Translations under genes and position numbers: made by a program
Part shown: positions 18,101 to 25,223 of the stretch, one piece after another
Numbering within the stretch: the first letter of the stretch is position 1
How the letters are laid out: each line of letters starts with the position of its first letter
Source: CAG-177 sp964587915
GTDB taxonomy: Bacteria; Bacillota; Clostridia; Oscillospirales; Acutalibacteraceae
Direction of reading: 5' to 3'
DNA: 64,000 bases
Assembly: GCA_964587915.1 (NCBI GenBank)
Contig: CAZPMK010000006.1
Coordinates: 1-64,000 of the forward strand
Notes under the pieces: model-generated
The model's database searches: none
What the model was told of the DNA's origin: nothing
The model's input: only the letters and a program-made list of their open reading frames with translations

Positions 18101-18577
18101 GGATTTAGAACTGGCTGTACCTTCGGTATTATATTTTATATCCGTAGGCTTGGTTGATGTGCTCACGGCATTGTTTCCTAAGTTTCCGGACTTATCCTCG
18201 CTTATATTTGTCGCACCGTTGGAAATATCAAAGAAGTTTCTGTCAAAACCAAAATGCGTCGCAGCACTTTTAAGATAGAAAGAGGTCTTCATATAAATTC
18301 TGACCTGGAGCGTTTGACCGGGATCAACGTAACCATCGCTCAGCATGGTTGTCGTTCCGTCTTCTCCATACTCATAAAATTCGAGGCCGAGATAATAATA
18401 GCCTCTGTCACCATACTGTGCATTAAGCTCCGATACCGATCTTGCGGTATGTGTTACCGGAGTCTTGATAGTGCTGATATTTGCAGCCGAAGCTATGGGA
18501 GCGCCGAGGACGGCAAATACACCCGTGAGCATCGAAAGGCAAAGTACAAGACTTATGACCTTTTTGAATGTGGACAT
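15200..18577 (-). CDS. Large secreted surface protein with InlB/Flg_new-type repeats
   Basis: A 1125-aa exported protein of unknown ligand. The frame opens to 18655, but AAAAGGAGGAAAAAAACA precedes the ATG at 18577. Signal peptide residues 1-32 end in APIASAA. Residues about 60-330 contain a segment starting YVDPGQTLQVRIYMK that looks like an Ig- or cohesin-like beta domain (weak). From about residue 400 onward come at least five beta-grasp repeats of the Listeria-Bacteroides (PF09479-like) kind, each with an FxxxFDLGGG- or VNFYITN-like strand and a W-Y/K-P-x-W end such as FYPKW or YKPLFD. The C-terminus has a short hydrophobic stretch (IAALVKLLISLIKG) and then EEELPEM. There is no LPXTG motif or S-layer domain. 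Adhesion is an inference from the repeat family. Confidence 0.8.
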   Translation of the reverse strand: MSTFKKVISLVLCLSMLTGVFAVLGAPIASAANISTIKTPVTHTARSVSELNAQYGDRGYYYLGLEFYEYGEDGTTTMLSDGYVDPGQTLQVRIYMKTSFYLKSAATHFGFDRNFFDISNGATNISEDKSGNLGNNAVSTSTKPTDIKYNTEGTASSKSYINKTSQSSSSNYLVDRDLETKTSLKFTFRTTWAGNDGDYFTDATTSKEAASKMGLDLTTVRGWDLCELSSIKSNNGQNVMLDSDECVYSFDIKVREYDSQNSATKLSAGTTGSSFVITEMYKIHDKIQGQSTNSSRSGNATVTDVRDGDTANMYATNLIDADNFDFTDSNWTFVIGKNPVTAGKYSAVFADASGEILSSGDYEENAVVTPPTVTKEGAELVAWVDTATGEKLTMNDSGNVIIPKKNGVYKPLFDTDKFRITFDLGGGKLNEQETYVKEVAYGEEVNLKDIVPVKEHNDLVAWLVKTGPGNGYISNGTYKHEFVNDVTISAIWSKTKYEITFKIMDYSTGDWKVYTTKSGYYGDKGINVTSDIVKQVKPADANWAGKLVAATTGVYDLAEPTKDEVTGAVTASPQKQTGTIEFTSTTTYYIYTAVLYTLTVKVPTFDAKTKTFTTTFTNLETESEVSGASNTGICTYSVPAASRKDVAEEPGGGAYELASWTDAEGKTFAFTERGVKFNITPEHGPVIVATASYKPYEYQVGFYTQNNSRVLYTLPAKVGEEIDITNGELKYMADKTTPVATYKFPVEGIESSQQADGAKNWAQAGYRFDGWYLTNKASEQTEATKISFPLEITESMVASANPITMNPLNFDTTKKTLMFYPKWTAIEYPVNFYITNAANEKELYTTMNIPVGMNISSYIDSVSTTEERAKINAKAPEGKTFSIWKADSAYVAAGGMNVVAQYTDTTFAVYIDLNNGREGTKPTSNGSAVYGTDPEFEAEEVGGNIGAGLAIRKRPMYDNDKPIGNYEIIGWKVFYLEDPADINSPEKWKEGYSPNGERKAYAPIVYQAQWISYEDLLFRTYDTAGVLYSALSKDFKRYYWSNNTSCDKSAASINAFPDTQFVAFITPSLENFEWSGFFSADMWSKVSLRFDAKGLANDTFSPENIAALVKLLISLIKGEEELPEM

Positions 18578-18676
18578 TGTTTTTTTCCTCCTTTTAATGT
18601 TTAGAATTTTCATGTCCCTTTTAAAAGCATCCGTCACAAAAACACCTTGCGGCACTTTTGGACATACTACTGTGAC

Positions 18677-18705
18677 ATTATGACATATAAAACAAAATAA
18701 AGCAA
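18677..18705 (-). promoter_or_regulatory. Promoter of the InlB-repeat protein gene
   Basis: On the minus strand TTGCTT (18705-18700), 17-base spacer, CATAAT (18682-18677). It leaves an untranslated leader of roughly 90 bases, in which ATGTCC (near 18664) is complementary to GGACAT (near 18615). No known riboswitch is recognised there. Confidence 0.6.
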
Positions 18706-18766
18706 TAGAGAAATTGAAATAATTTAATTATTTTTGAGATTTTTGCATTTTGCACAAATTAAAAAG

Positions 18767-19936
18767 CTAAATTCGTGCAACTTTACTATCTCGTGCCGCC
18801 TGTGCAACCGCCGCAGCAACCGCCTTTCCGACTCTCGGGTCAAATGCCTCCGGGATTATATATTCGGGACTGAGCTTCTCATCGGAAACAAGCTCGGCTA
18901 TTGCTTTTGCCGCCGCGAGCTTCATGCTTTCATTGATATCCGATGCTCTGACATCGAGTGCTCCGCGGAAAATTCCGGGGAAAGCGAGCACGTTGTTTAT
19001 TTGATTCGGATAATCGCTTCTGCCGGTTCCGACAATTGCCGCTCCCGCCTTTTTTGCTTCATCCGGCATTATCTCGGGCGTAGGATTCGCCATTGCCATA
19101 ACAACGGCATTTTTCGCCATGGAGGACACCATTTCGGGGCTGACGATTCCGCCTGCGGACACTCCGATAAAAACATCCGCTCCCCTCATTGCATCGGCAA
19201 GCGTACCCGTTACGCCGTTCTTGTTTGTAAACTCGGCAAGCTCTTCAAATGCGGTGGAAAGCTCTTGACCTTTACAGATGATTCCCTGTCTGTCGCTCAT
19301 TATAATATTGCCCGCTCCCGCCGCGTCAAGCAGCTTTGCGATTGCGGAACCGGCAGAGCCCGCCCCGCTTATTGCAACGGTGCATTCTGACAGCTTTTTT
19401 CCGACACATTTTAAGGCGTTCATAACTGCGGCAAGCACAACAACTGCCGTGCCGTGCTGGTCATCATGGAAAACAGGGATATCGCAGATTTCTTTCAGTC
19501 TCTTTTCGATTTCAAAGCATCTCGGTGCCGCAATATCCTCGAGATTTATTCCGCCGAAGCTCCCCGCAAAAAGTGAAACGGCATTCACGATTTCATCGGC
19601 ATCCTTTGAGCGAATGCAAAGCGGAATGGCATCTATATCGGCAAATTCCTTAAAAAGCAGACACTTGCCTTCCATTACGGGCATACCCGACTCGGGTCCG
19701 ATATCGCCGAGACCGAGAACAGCCGTGCCGTCCGTGATGACTGCAACGGTGTTCCAACGGCGTGTAAGCAAATAGCTCTTTTCGGGGTCTTTCTGTATTT
19801 CGAGACAAGCCGCCGCGACCCCCGGAGTATACGCAAGAGAAAGCTCCTCTCTGTTTGAAGCCTTTGCTCTTGCCTTGGTTTCGAGCTTGCCCCTCCATTC
19901 ATAGTGGAGCCTCAAGGACTCCTTACCGTAATCCAT
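18767..19936 (-). CDS. Malic enzyme (oxaloacetate-decarboxylating malate dehydrogenase)
   Basis: Decarboxylates malate to pyruvate with reduction of NAD(P). The 389-aa length fits the short bacterial form without the phosphotransacetylase domain. Conserved: LAYTPGVAAAC, the Tyr/Lys catalytic region (GKCLLFKEFADIDAIP), metal ligands in FHDDQHGTAVV and the Rossmann loop GAGSAGSAI. The ATG follows glpK by only 4 bases, with AAAGGAGTAATAAA made from the end of glpK. It is third in an uxaC-glpK-malic enzyme operon; together these feed carbon from uronates and glycerol to pyruvate. NAD versus NADP use cannot be settled by eye. Confidence 0.93.
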   Translation of the reverse strand: MDYGKESLRLHYEWRGKLETKARAKASNREELSLAYTPGVAAACLEIQKDPEKSYLLTRRWNTVAVITDGTAVLGLGDIGPESGMPVMEGKCLLFKEFADIDAIPLCIRSKDADEIVNAVSLFAGSFGGINLEDIAAPRCFEIEKRLKEICDIPVFHDDQHGTAVVVLAAVMNALKCVGKKLSECTVAISGAGSAGSAIAKLLDAAGAGNIIMSDRQGIICKGQELSTAFEELAEFTNKNGVTGTLADAMRGADVFIGVSAGGIVSPEMVSSMAKNAVVMAMANPTPEIMPDEAKKAGAAIVGTGRSDYPNQINNVLAFPGIFRGALDVRASDINESMKLAAAKAIAELVSDEKLSPEYIIPEAFDPRVGKAVAAAVAQAARDSKVARI

Positions 19937-19940
19937 TTTA

Positions 19941-21446
19941 TTACTCCTTTGCCCAGTTCATCGAGCGTTTGACCGCTTCTTTCCAGCCCGCATAAAGCTC
20001 GTTTCTTCTCTCCTCGCTCATCTGCGGCTCAAAGGTCTTTTCAACCTCGCGATTCTTTTGGATTTCTTCCTTGCTTTCCCACATTCCGACTGCAAGACCT
20101 GCAAGATACGCCGCACCGAGTGCTGTTGTTTCAACGGTCTTGGGTCTGTTGACACAGCATCTTATCATATCCGCCTGTATCTGAAGCATTATATCGCTGA
20201 CACTCGCTCCGCCGTCAACACGCAGCTCCGTAAAATCAATTCCCGAATCCGATTTCATCGCTTCAAGAAGATCCGTCATTTGATAGGTTATCGCCTCGAG
20301 CACACTTCTCGCTATGTGTGCTCTGTTGACTCCTCTTGTAAGTCCGACTATGCTGCCTCTTGCGTACATATCCCAATACGGTGCACCGAGACCTGTAAAT
20401 GCGGGCACAAAATATATTCCGTTCGCATCGGGAACACTCTCTGCAAGCTCGTCACAGCGGCGTGCGGTATCAATGAGATGGATTTCATCCCTCAGCCATT
20501 TTATAACCGAGCCTGCGTTGAACGCCGAGCCCTCAATGGCATATTCCACCTTGTCGCCGATTCCCCACGCAACGCCGGTGAGCAGATTATTCTTTGAACG
20601 AACTCTCGTTTCACCCGTGTTCATAAGCAGGAAGCAGCCCGTTCCGTATGTATTTTTCGCCTGACCCGCTTCAAAGCAGCCCTGACCGAAAAGTGCCGCA
20701 GGCTGATCTCCGATGGCTCCGCAGATGGGTATTCCCTCGAGTGCTTCAAGACCCAAAATGCCCTTTGACACTCTGCCGTAGACCTTGCTTGACGGTACGG
20801 GCTCGGGCAAAATGGACATGGGGATGCCGAGCTTTTCGCAAAGATATTTATCCCAGCAGAGGTTATCGACATCAAACAGCATGGTTCGGGAGGCGTTGGA
20901 ATAATCGGTGACATGAACGCTGCCGCCCGTGAGATTCCAAATAAGCCATGTTTCTACCGTACCGAAAAGGAGTCTGCCCTCATCGGCGAGCCTTCTTGCC
21001 TCGGGAACATTGTCAAGAATCCATCTGATTTTTGTACCCGAAAAATAAGCGTCTATGAGCAAGCCGGTTTTATCTTTAATATATTCTTCAAGTCCCTGTT
21101 CTTTAAGCTCCTCACAAAGAGGTGCCGTGCGGCGGCATTGCCAAACTATCGCATTGTAAACGGGCTTTCCCGTCTGTCTGTCCCACAAAATCGTGGTTTC
21201 ACGCTGATTCGTTATGCCGATTCCCGCTATCTCGCAGGGGTCAACCTCCCCCGATAAAATACAGGAGGTTACCGCTTGAAGCTGGCTGTAAAGTATCGCC
21301 ATGGGATCATGCTCAACCCAACCCGTTTTTGGATATATCTGTTCGAACTCGTTCTGAGCCTTGCAAACAATATTGCCCTTTTTGTCAAAAATTATAGCTC
21401 TTGAGCTTGTTGTTCCCTGATCGAGCGCCATAATGTACTTTGCCAT
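19941..21446 (-). CDS. glpK: Glycerol kinase
   Basis: FGGY-family kinase forming glycerol-3-phosphate. Conserved blocks: MALDQGTTSSRAIIFD (N-terminal phosphate loop), GITNQRETT, WLIWNLTGG, NASRTMLFD and the C-terminal ATP site VDGGASVSDIM; 501 aa is the normal length. An earlier ATG at 21455 overlaps the uxaC stop (ATGA), but the AAAGGA site gives good spacing only to the ATG at 21446. No glpF or glpD is adjacent; instead it sits between glucuronate isomerase and malic enzyme. Confidence 0.95.
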   Translation of the reverse strand: MAKYIMALDQGTTSSRAIIFDKKGNIVCKAQNEFEQIYPKTGWVEHDPMAILYSQLQAVTSCILSGEVDPCEIAGIGITNQRETTILWDRQTGKPVYNAIVWQCRRTAPLCEELKEQGLEEYIKDKTGLLIDAYFSGTKIRWILDNVPEARRLADEGRLLFGTVETWLIWNLTGGSVHVTDYSNASRTMLFDVDNLCWDKYLCEKLGIPMSILPEPVPSSKVYGRVSKGILGLEALEGIPICGAIGDQPAALFGQGCFEAGQAKNTYGTGCFLLMNTGETRVRSKNNLLTGVAWGIGDKVEYAIEGSAFNAGSVIKWLRDEIHLIDTARRCDELAESVPDANGIYFVPAFTGLGAPYWDMYARGSIVGLTRGVNRAHIARSVLEAITYQMTDLLEAMKSDSGIDFTELRVDGGASVSDIMLQIQADMIRCCVNRPKTVETTALGAAYLAGLAVGMWESKEEIQKNREVEKTFEPQMSEERRNELYAGWKEAVKRSMNWAKE

Positions 21447-21451
21447 TGCGT

Positions 21452-22861
21452 TCATCCTTTCTTTATGCCGAAATAGGTGGCGGCATTGTTATATGAAACA
21501 TCCTCGGCTATTTTGCAAAGAGCTTTTTCATCGTAAGGATAAAGACCGTCGGCAACCATTTCACCGATGAGACCGCAAAGAATGCGGCGGAAATATTCGT
21601 GTCTCGGATATGAAAGGAATGAGCGTGAATCGGTGACCATTCCGACAAATTTACCGAGTGCTCCGAGATTTGCAAGAGCCTTCATCTGCTCTCTCATACC
21701 GTCAATGTTGTCGTTGAACCACCACGCCGAGCCGAACTGTATTTTGCTCTGTGCCTCGGAGGTTTGGAAGTTTCCGAGCATTGAACCGAGAACATAGTTG
21801 TCCTTGGGATTGAGTGTGAAGAGTACGGTTTTGGGAAGAAGCTCCTTGACCGCAAGACTGTCGAGAAATCTTGAAAGACTGCGGGCTATAAGCTGATCGT
21901 CAATTGAATCAAAGCCTGCATCGGGTCCCAGCTTTTTAAACATGAGCGTATTGTTATTACGCATAGGTCCGATATGAAGCTCCATGACCCAGCCTTTTCT
22001 TGCGTATTCGGCGGCAAGGAAAGACAAAAGTGCCGTTTTGTATTTATCGGCGGCAACGGTATCTGTTATTACTCCCGCCCTTGCACGGGTGAATATATCT
22101 TCAAGCTCCTGTTCGCTTGACGGCTCATAGGGAACATACGCAAAGGCGTGGTCACTTGCACAGCAGCCGAGAGAGGCGAAGAAATCCATTCTTTCCTTTA
22201 ATGCATCGCAAAGCTGAGCAAAGCTCTCGATTTTTCTTCCGACCGTCTTTTCCATTGCTTCAAGCCACGGAATGAATGACGGCAGGTCAACGCCGAGTGC
22301 TTTATCGGGTCTGAATGCCGGAAGCACCTTGCATTTGAAAGAGGCATCCTTTGCAAGAAGAATGTGATATTCGAGTGAGTCGGCAGGATCATCCGTCGTG
22401 CAAAGATGTGTGACATTTGAACGCTCTATAAGCTCTCTCGGGGTAAAACCACCCGCCTTTATTGCCGCATTAGCTCTGTTCCAAATATCCTCGGCTGTAT
22501 CGGCACTGAGGATATCGTTAATTCCGAAATAGCGTCTGAGCTCGAGATGCGACCAATGATACATGGGATTTCCTATGAGTGACGGCATGACGGATGCAAA
22601 CGCCTTGAATTTTTCATAACCGGAGGCATTGCCCGTTATCAACTCCTCGTCAACACCGCATGAACGCATTGCTCTCCATTTATAGTGGTCTCCCGACAGC
22701 CAGAGCCATGCTATGTCTGAGGGCTGTTCGTTTTCGTATATTTCTTTCGGAGAAAGGTGACAATGCCAATCGAATATCGGCATCTTTTCCGCCGCCTCAT
22801 ATGCTGTTACCGACGGCTCGTTATTCAGCAGAAAATCTCTGCCCATAAATTCCTTAACCAT
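21452..22861 (-). CDS. uxaC: Glucuronate (uronate) isomerase
   Basis: Converts glucuronate to fructuronate or galacturonate to tagaturonate, the first step of uronate breakdown. The 469-aa length and the amidohydrolase-like barrel fit the family: metal-binding IFDWHCHLSPKEI near residue 28, LELRRYFGI, LCTTDDPADSLEYH, ELHIGPMRNNN and the late FVGMVTDSRSFLSYPRHEYFR block. It has AAGGGAGGCAAATGAA before ATG and is the first gene of a three-gene operon with glpK and malic enzyme. The usual partners uxuA/uxaB and kdgA/K are not in the window. Confidence 0.95.
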   Translation of the reverse strand: MVKEFMGRDFLLNNEPSVTAYEAAEKMPIFDWHCHLSPKEIYENEQPSDIAWLWLSGDHYKWRAMRSCGVDEELITGNASGYEKFKAFASVMPSLIGNPMYHWSHLELRRYFGINDILSADTAEDIWNRANAAIKAGGFTPRELIERSNVTHLCTTDDPADSLEYHILLAKDASFKCKVLPAFRPDKALGVDLPSFIPWLEAMEKTVGRKIESFAQLCDALKERMDFFASLGCCASDHAFAYVPYEPSSEQELEDIFTRARAGVITDTVAADKYKTALLSFLAAEYARKGWVMELHIGPMRNNNTLMFKKLGPDAGFDSIDDQLIARSLSRFLDSLAVKELLPKTVLFTLNPKDNYVLGSMLGNFQTSEAQSKIQFGSAWWFNDNIDGMREQMKALANLGALGKFVGMVTDSRSFLSYPRHEYFRRILCGLIGEMVADGLYPYDEKALCKIAEDVSYNNAATYFGIKKG

Positions 22862-22876
22862 TTCATTTGCCTCCCT

Positions 22877-22932
22877 TACGGCAATGCCGTATTATTACAT
22901 TATAATTTTAACATATATCGCAGGATTTTCAA
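22877..22932 (-). promoter_or_regulatory. uxaC promoter with a leader palindrome
   Basis: On the minus strand TTGAAA (22932-22927), a 16-base spacer and TAAAAT (22910-22905). Downstream, at 22877-22891, is the palindrome TACGGCAATGCCGTA, just before the ribosome site. It could be an operator for a uronate regulator or a leader hairpin that limits translation. Confidence 0.5.
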
Positions 22933-22979
22933 GCCCCGAATTTATCTTTTAATACTTTCTTTGGATATTTAAAAGGGGT

Positions 22980-23009
22980 GAAGCCGATCCCCTTTCGGGA
23001 AACGGCTTC
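22980..23009 (-). terminator. Terminator of the XRE regulator gene
   Basis: Inverted repeat GAAGCCG/CGGCTTC with an inner CCC/GGG stem; on the minus strand followed by ACCCCTTTTAAA. About 40 bases after the stop codon. Confidence 0.65.
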
Positions 23010-23049
23010 ATGAGGAGTTGTATATAAGAGGGTAAAGTGGTGATCAAAA

Positions 23050-23298
23050 TTATTCTTCGATTCCGAGGAGCTCGTTAACGGAAACTCCGAGAATCTCGGA
23101 AAGTGCCTTAAGCTCATAATCGGAAACGTTTCTGAGCTGACCCTCGAGCTTTGAAAGACCCGAAGCGTTAAGGTCAATTCCCTTAATTTGAAGCTGAGTA
23201 AGAAGATCCTTCTGCTTCATGTTGATAGCCTTACGACGTGCCTCGATTTTTGCACCGACGATATTTCTTGCACCGAGAGGCTGTCTTCTGATTCTCAT
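23050..23298 (-). CDS. Small XRE-family helix-turn-helix regulator
   Basis: An 82-aa DNA-binding protein consisting of little more than a Cro/C1-type HTH domain: IVGAKIEARRKAINMKQKDL leads into the first helices, SGLSKLEGQLRNVSDYEL is the recognition-helix region, and ALSEILGVSVNELLGIEE is the usual closing helix. The frame can be opened to 23385, but GGAGGTAATTACA precedes the ATG at 23298. It is monocistronic, with its own promoter (23401-23429) and terminator. Two ATAC/GTAT-type palindromes in its leader suggest autoregulation. Target genes are unknown. Confidence 0.85.
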   Translation of the reverse strand: MRIRRQPLGARNIVGAKIEARRKAINMKQKDLLTQLQIKGIDLNASGLSKLEGQLRNVSDYELKALSEILGVSVNELLGIEE

Positions 23299-23400
23299 TG
23301 TAATTACCTCCATTTGTTGTTCTCGAAGGAAAGGATTATACAAACTGTATAATAACTTGTCATTCCCCTGTTGTAACATACGCATTTCTTGTATGTTTGT

Positions 23401-23429
23401 ATTCTATCACACTTTTTTCGAAAAAGCAA
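23401..23429 (-). promoter_or_regulatory. Promoter of the XRE regulator
   Basis: On the minus strand TTGCTT (23429-23424), 17-base spacer, TAGAAT (23406-23401). The palindrome 23375-23397 begins just after the -10 box, a position suited to repression. Confidence 0.65.
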
Positions 23430-23663
23430 CACCTTTTTGCCGAAAAACATTGAACTTTTTAAGTTTTTTCTAAATTTCCTTATTAAAATACTTACACTTT
23501 TGCCTTAAACAGGCGAGTTGTTCCCTTTTTAGCCACAACCGACAAATCCGAACCCGCCCGCAGTTTTTCATTGCCCGACGAAAAAATCCATTTCCGCACG
23601 TTCGGTGGTTACTAAACAATATATTATATCCTTTTCGGATTAAAAATTTGTTTGAATTGTATA

Positions 23664-23692
23664 TTGTAATCCTGCGGAAAATGCTGCATAAT
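23664..23692 (+). promoter_or_regulatory. Promoter of pncB
   Basis: TTGTAA (23664-23669), 17-base spacer, CATAAT (23687-23692), about 40 bases before the start codon. Confidence 0.55.
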
Positions 23693-23731
23693 AAAGCATA
23701 ATATCACTTATCTTTTGAAGGGGAATCCGAT

Positions 23732-25180
23732 ATGAACGATATTCAAAATCGACGCAACCTCACAATGCTCACGGATTTTTACGAGCTGACCATGGCAAAC
23801 GGATATTTCAAAAATAATTTTAAGGATACCATCGCCTATTTCGATATGTTTTTCAGAAAGGTGCCCGACGGCGGCGGCTTTGTCATTATGGCAGGTGTTG
23901 AGCAGCTTGTTGACTATTTCAAAAATCTGAAATTTGATAAAAACGATATTGAATTTCTCAGAGCCAAGGGTTTTGACGAACAATTCCTTGATTATCTTGC
24001 GAATTTCAAATTTCAATGTGATGTTTGGGCAATCCCCGAGGGTACTCCCATCTTCCCGGGCGAACCGATCGTTAAGGTCAAGGGTCCCGTGATTCAGGCT
24101 CAGTTTGTTGAAACAATGGTGCTTCTTGCAATCAATCACCAAAGTCTTATCGCTACAAAGGCAAACAGAATCGTAAGGGCGGCGCAGGGTAAAGCCGTCA
24201 TGGAATTCGGTTCAAGACGTGCACAGGGCTTTGACGGTGCCGTTTACGGTGCGAGAGCCGCATACATCGGCGGCTGTGTCGGAACGGCTTGCACGATTTC
24301 GGACGAGCTTTTCGGCATTCCCGCTCTCGGAACCATGGCTCACAGCTGGGTTCAGCTTTTCGACAGCGAATATGATGCTTTCAAGGCATATGCCGAGGAA
24401 TATCCCGATGGTTGCACGCTGCTTGTTGATACCTACAATGTTTTGAAATCCGGCATTCCGAATGCGATAAAGGTGTTCGATGAGGTGCTTGCTCCCATGG
24501 GTAAACGTCCCAAGGGAATACGCATTGACAGCGGCGATATTGCTTATCTTTCACGCAAGGCAAGAAAAATGCTCGATGATGCGGGCTATCCCGACTGCGG
24601 AATCGTCGCTTCAAATTCACTCGATGAATACATTATAAGAGATATGCTCATGCAGGGTGCAAAAATAGATTCCTTCGGTGTCGGCGAAAGACTCATAACA
24701 GCCTCCTCGGATCCCGTGCTCGGCGGCGTTTACAAGCTGTGTGCCGTTGAAAAGGACGGAGAGATTATTCCGAAAATCAAGCTGAGCGAGAATGTTCAAA
24801 AGATAACCACTCCGGGCAACAAGAGAGCCTACCGTCTTTATGACCGTGAAACGGGAAAAGCCGCCGCTGACCTTATCACCCTTGCAAGCGAAACTGTTGA
24901 CGACTCCCTCCCCTATGAGCTTTTTGACCCCGATTACACATGGAAACGCAAGACACTTACGAATTTCACCGCCCGCGAGCTTCTTGAACCGCTTTTCAAA
25001 AAGGGCGAATGCGTTTACAAGAAACGTAACATTGATGAAATAAGAAATTACTGCAAGGAGCAGATTGATACCCTTTGGGATGAGGTCACAAGATTTGAAA
25101 ATCCCCACAATTACTATGTTGACCTTTCACAGAAGCTCTGGGACGTTAAGCATGAGCTTCTCGGCAAAAACGGCAAATAA
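23732..25180 (+). CDS. pncB: Nicotinate phosphoribosyltransferase
   Basis: NAD salvage: nicotinate + PRPP to nicotinate mononucleotide. A 482-aa protein of the longer Gram-positive NAPRTase type. Family signs: LTDFYELTMANGYF at the N-terminus, the block EFGSRRAQGFDGA with the phosphoribosyl-binding Arg and conserved His region (MAHSWVQLF), LVDTYNVLKSG, RIDSGDIAYLS and FGVGERLITA. The ribosome site is GAAGGGGAATCCGAT. It is monocistronic between its own promoter and a strong terminator. Confidence 0.94.
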   Translation: MNDIQNRRNLTMLTDFYELTMANGYFKNNFKDTIAYFDMFFRKVPDGGGFVIMAGVEQLVDYFKNLKFDKNDIEFLRAKGFDEQFLDYLANFKFQCDVWAIPEGTPIFPGEPIVKVKGPVIQAQFVETMVLLAINHQSLIATKANRIVRAAQGKAVMEFGSRRAQGFDGAVYGARAAYIGGCVGTACTISDELFGIPALGTMAHSWVQLFDSEYDAFKAYAEEYPDGCTLLVDTYNVLKSGIPNAIKVFDEVLAPMGKRPKGIRIDSGDIAYLSRKARKMLDDAGYPDCGIVASNSLDEYIIRDMLMQGAKIDSFGVGERLITASSDPVLGGVYKLCAVEKDGEIIPKIKLSENVQKITTPGNKRAYRLYDRETGKAAADLITLASETVDDSLPYELFDPDYTWKRKTLTNFTARELLEPLFKKGECVYKKRNIDEIRNYCKEQIDTLWDEVTRFENPHNYYVDLSQKLWDVKHELLGKNGK

Positions 25181-25182
25181 CC

Positions 25183-25220
25183 AAGAAGTCACTTCACCGA
25201 TTCGGGCGAAGTGACTTCTT
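25183..25220. terminator. Bidirectional terminator between pncB and the secreted propeller gene
   Basis: Perfect 13-bp stem (25183-25195 with 25208-25220), three bases after the pncB stop and next to the stop of the converging gene. T-rich on the plus side (TTCATT). Confidence 0.85.
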
Positions 25221-25223
25221 TCA

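Larger units (their letters stand above)
23299..23731. other. Divergent control region between the XRE gene and pncB
   Basis: 433 bases without a gene. It holds, in order, the XRE leader with two palindromes (23336-23352 TTATAC-N5-GTATAA; 23375-23397 AACATAC-N9-GTATGTT), the XRE promoter and the pncB promoter (23664-23692). Bases 23430-23660 are AT-rich at their ends with a C-rich middle and show no clear ORF or RNA. Confidence 0.6.

Noticed and set aside
18578..18680. Possible riboswitch (for example cyclic-di-GMP) before the InlB-repeat gene
   Set aside because: Only one loose complementary pair (ATGTCC/GGACAT) is seen, and no conserved core matches a known class.
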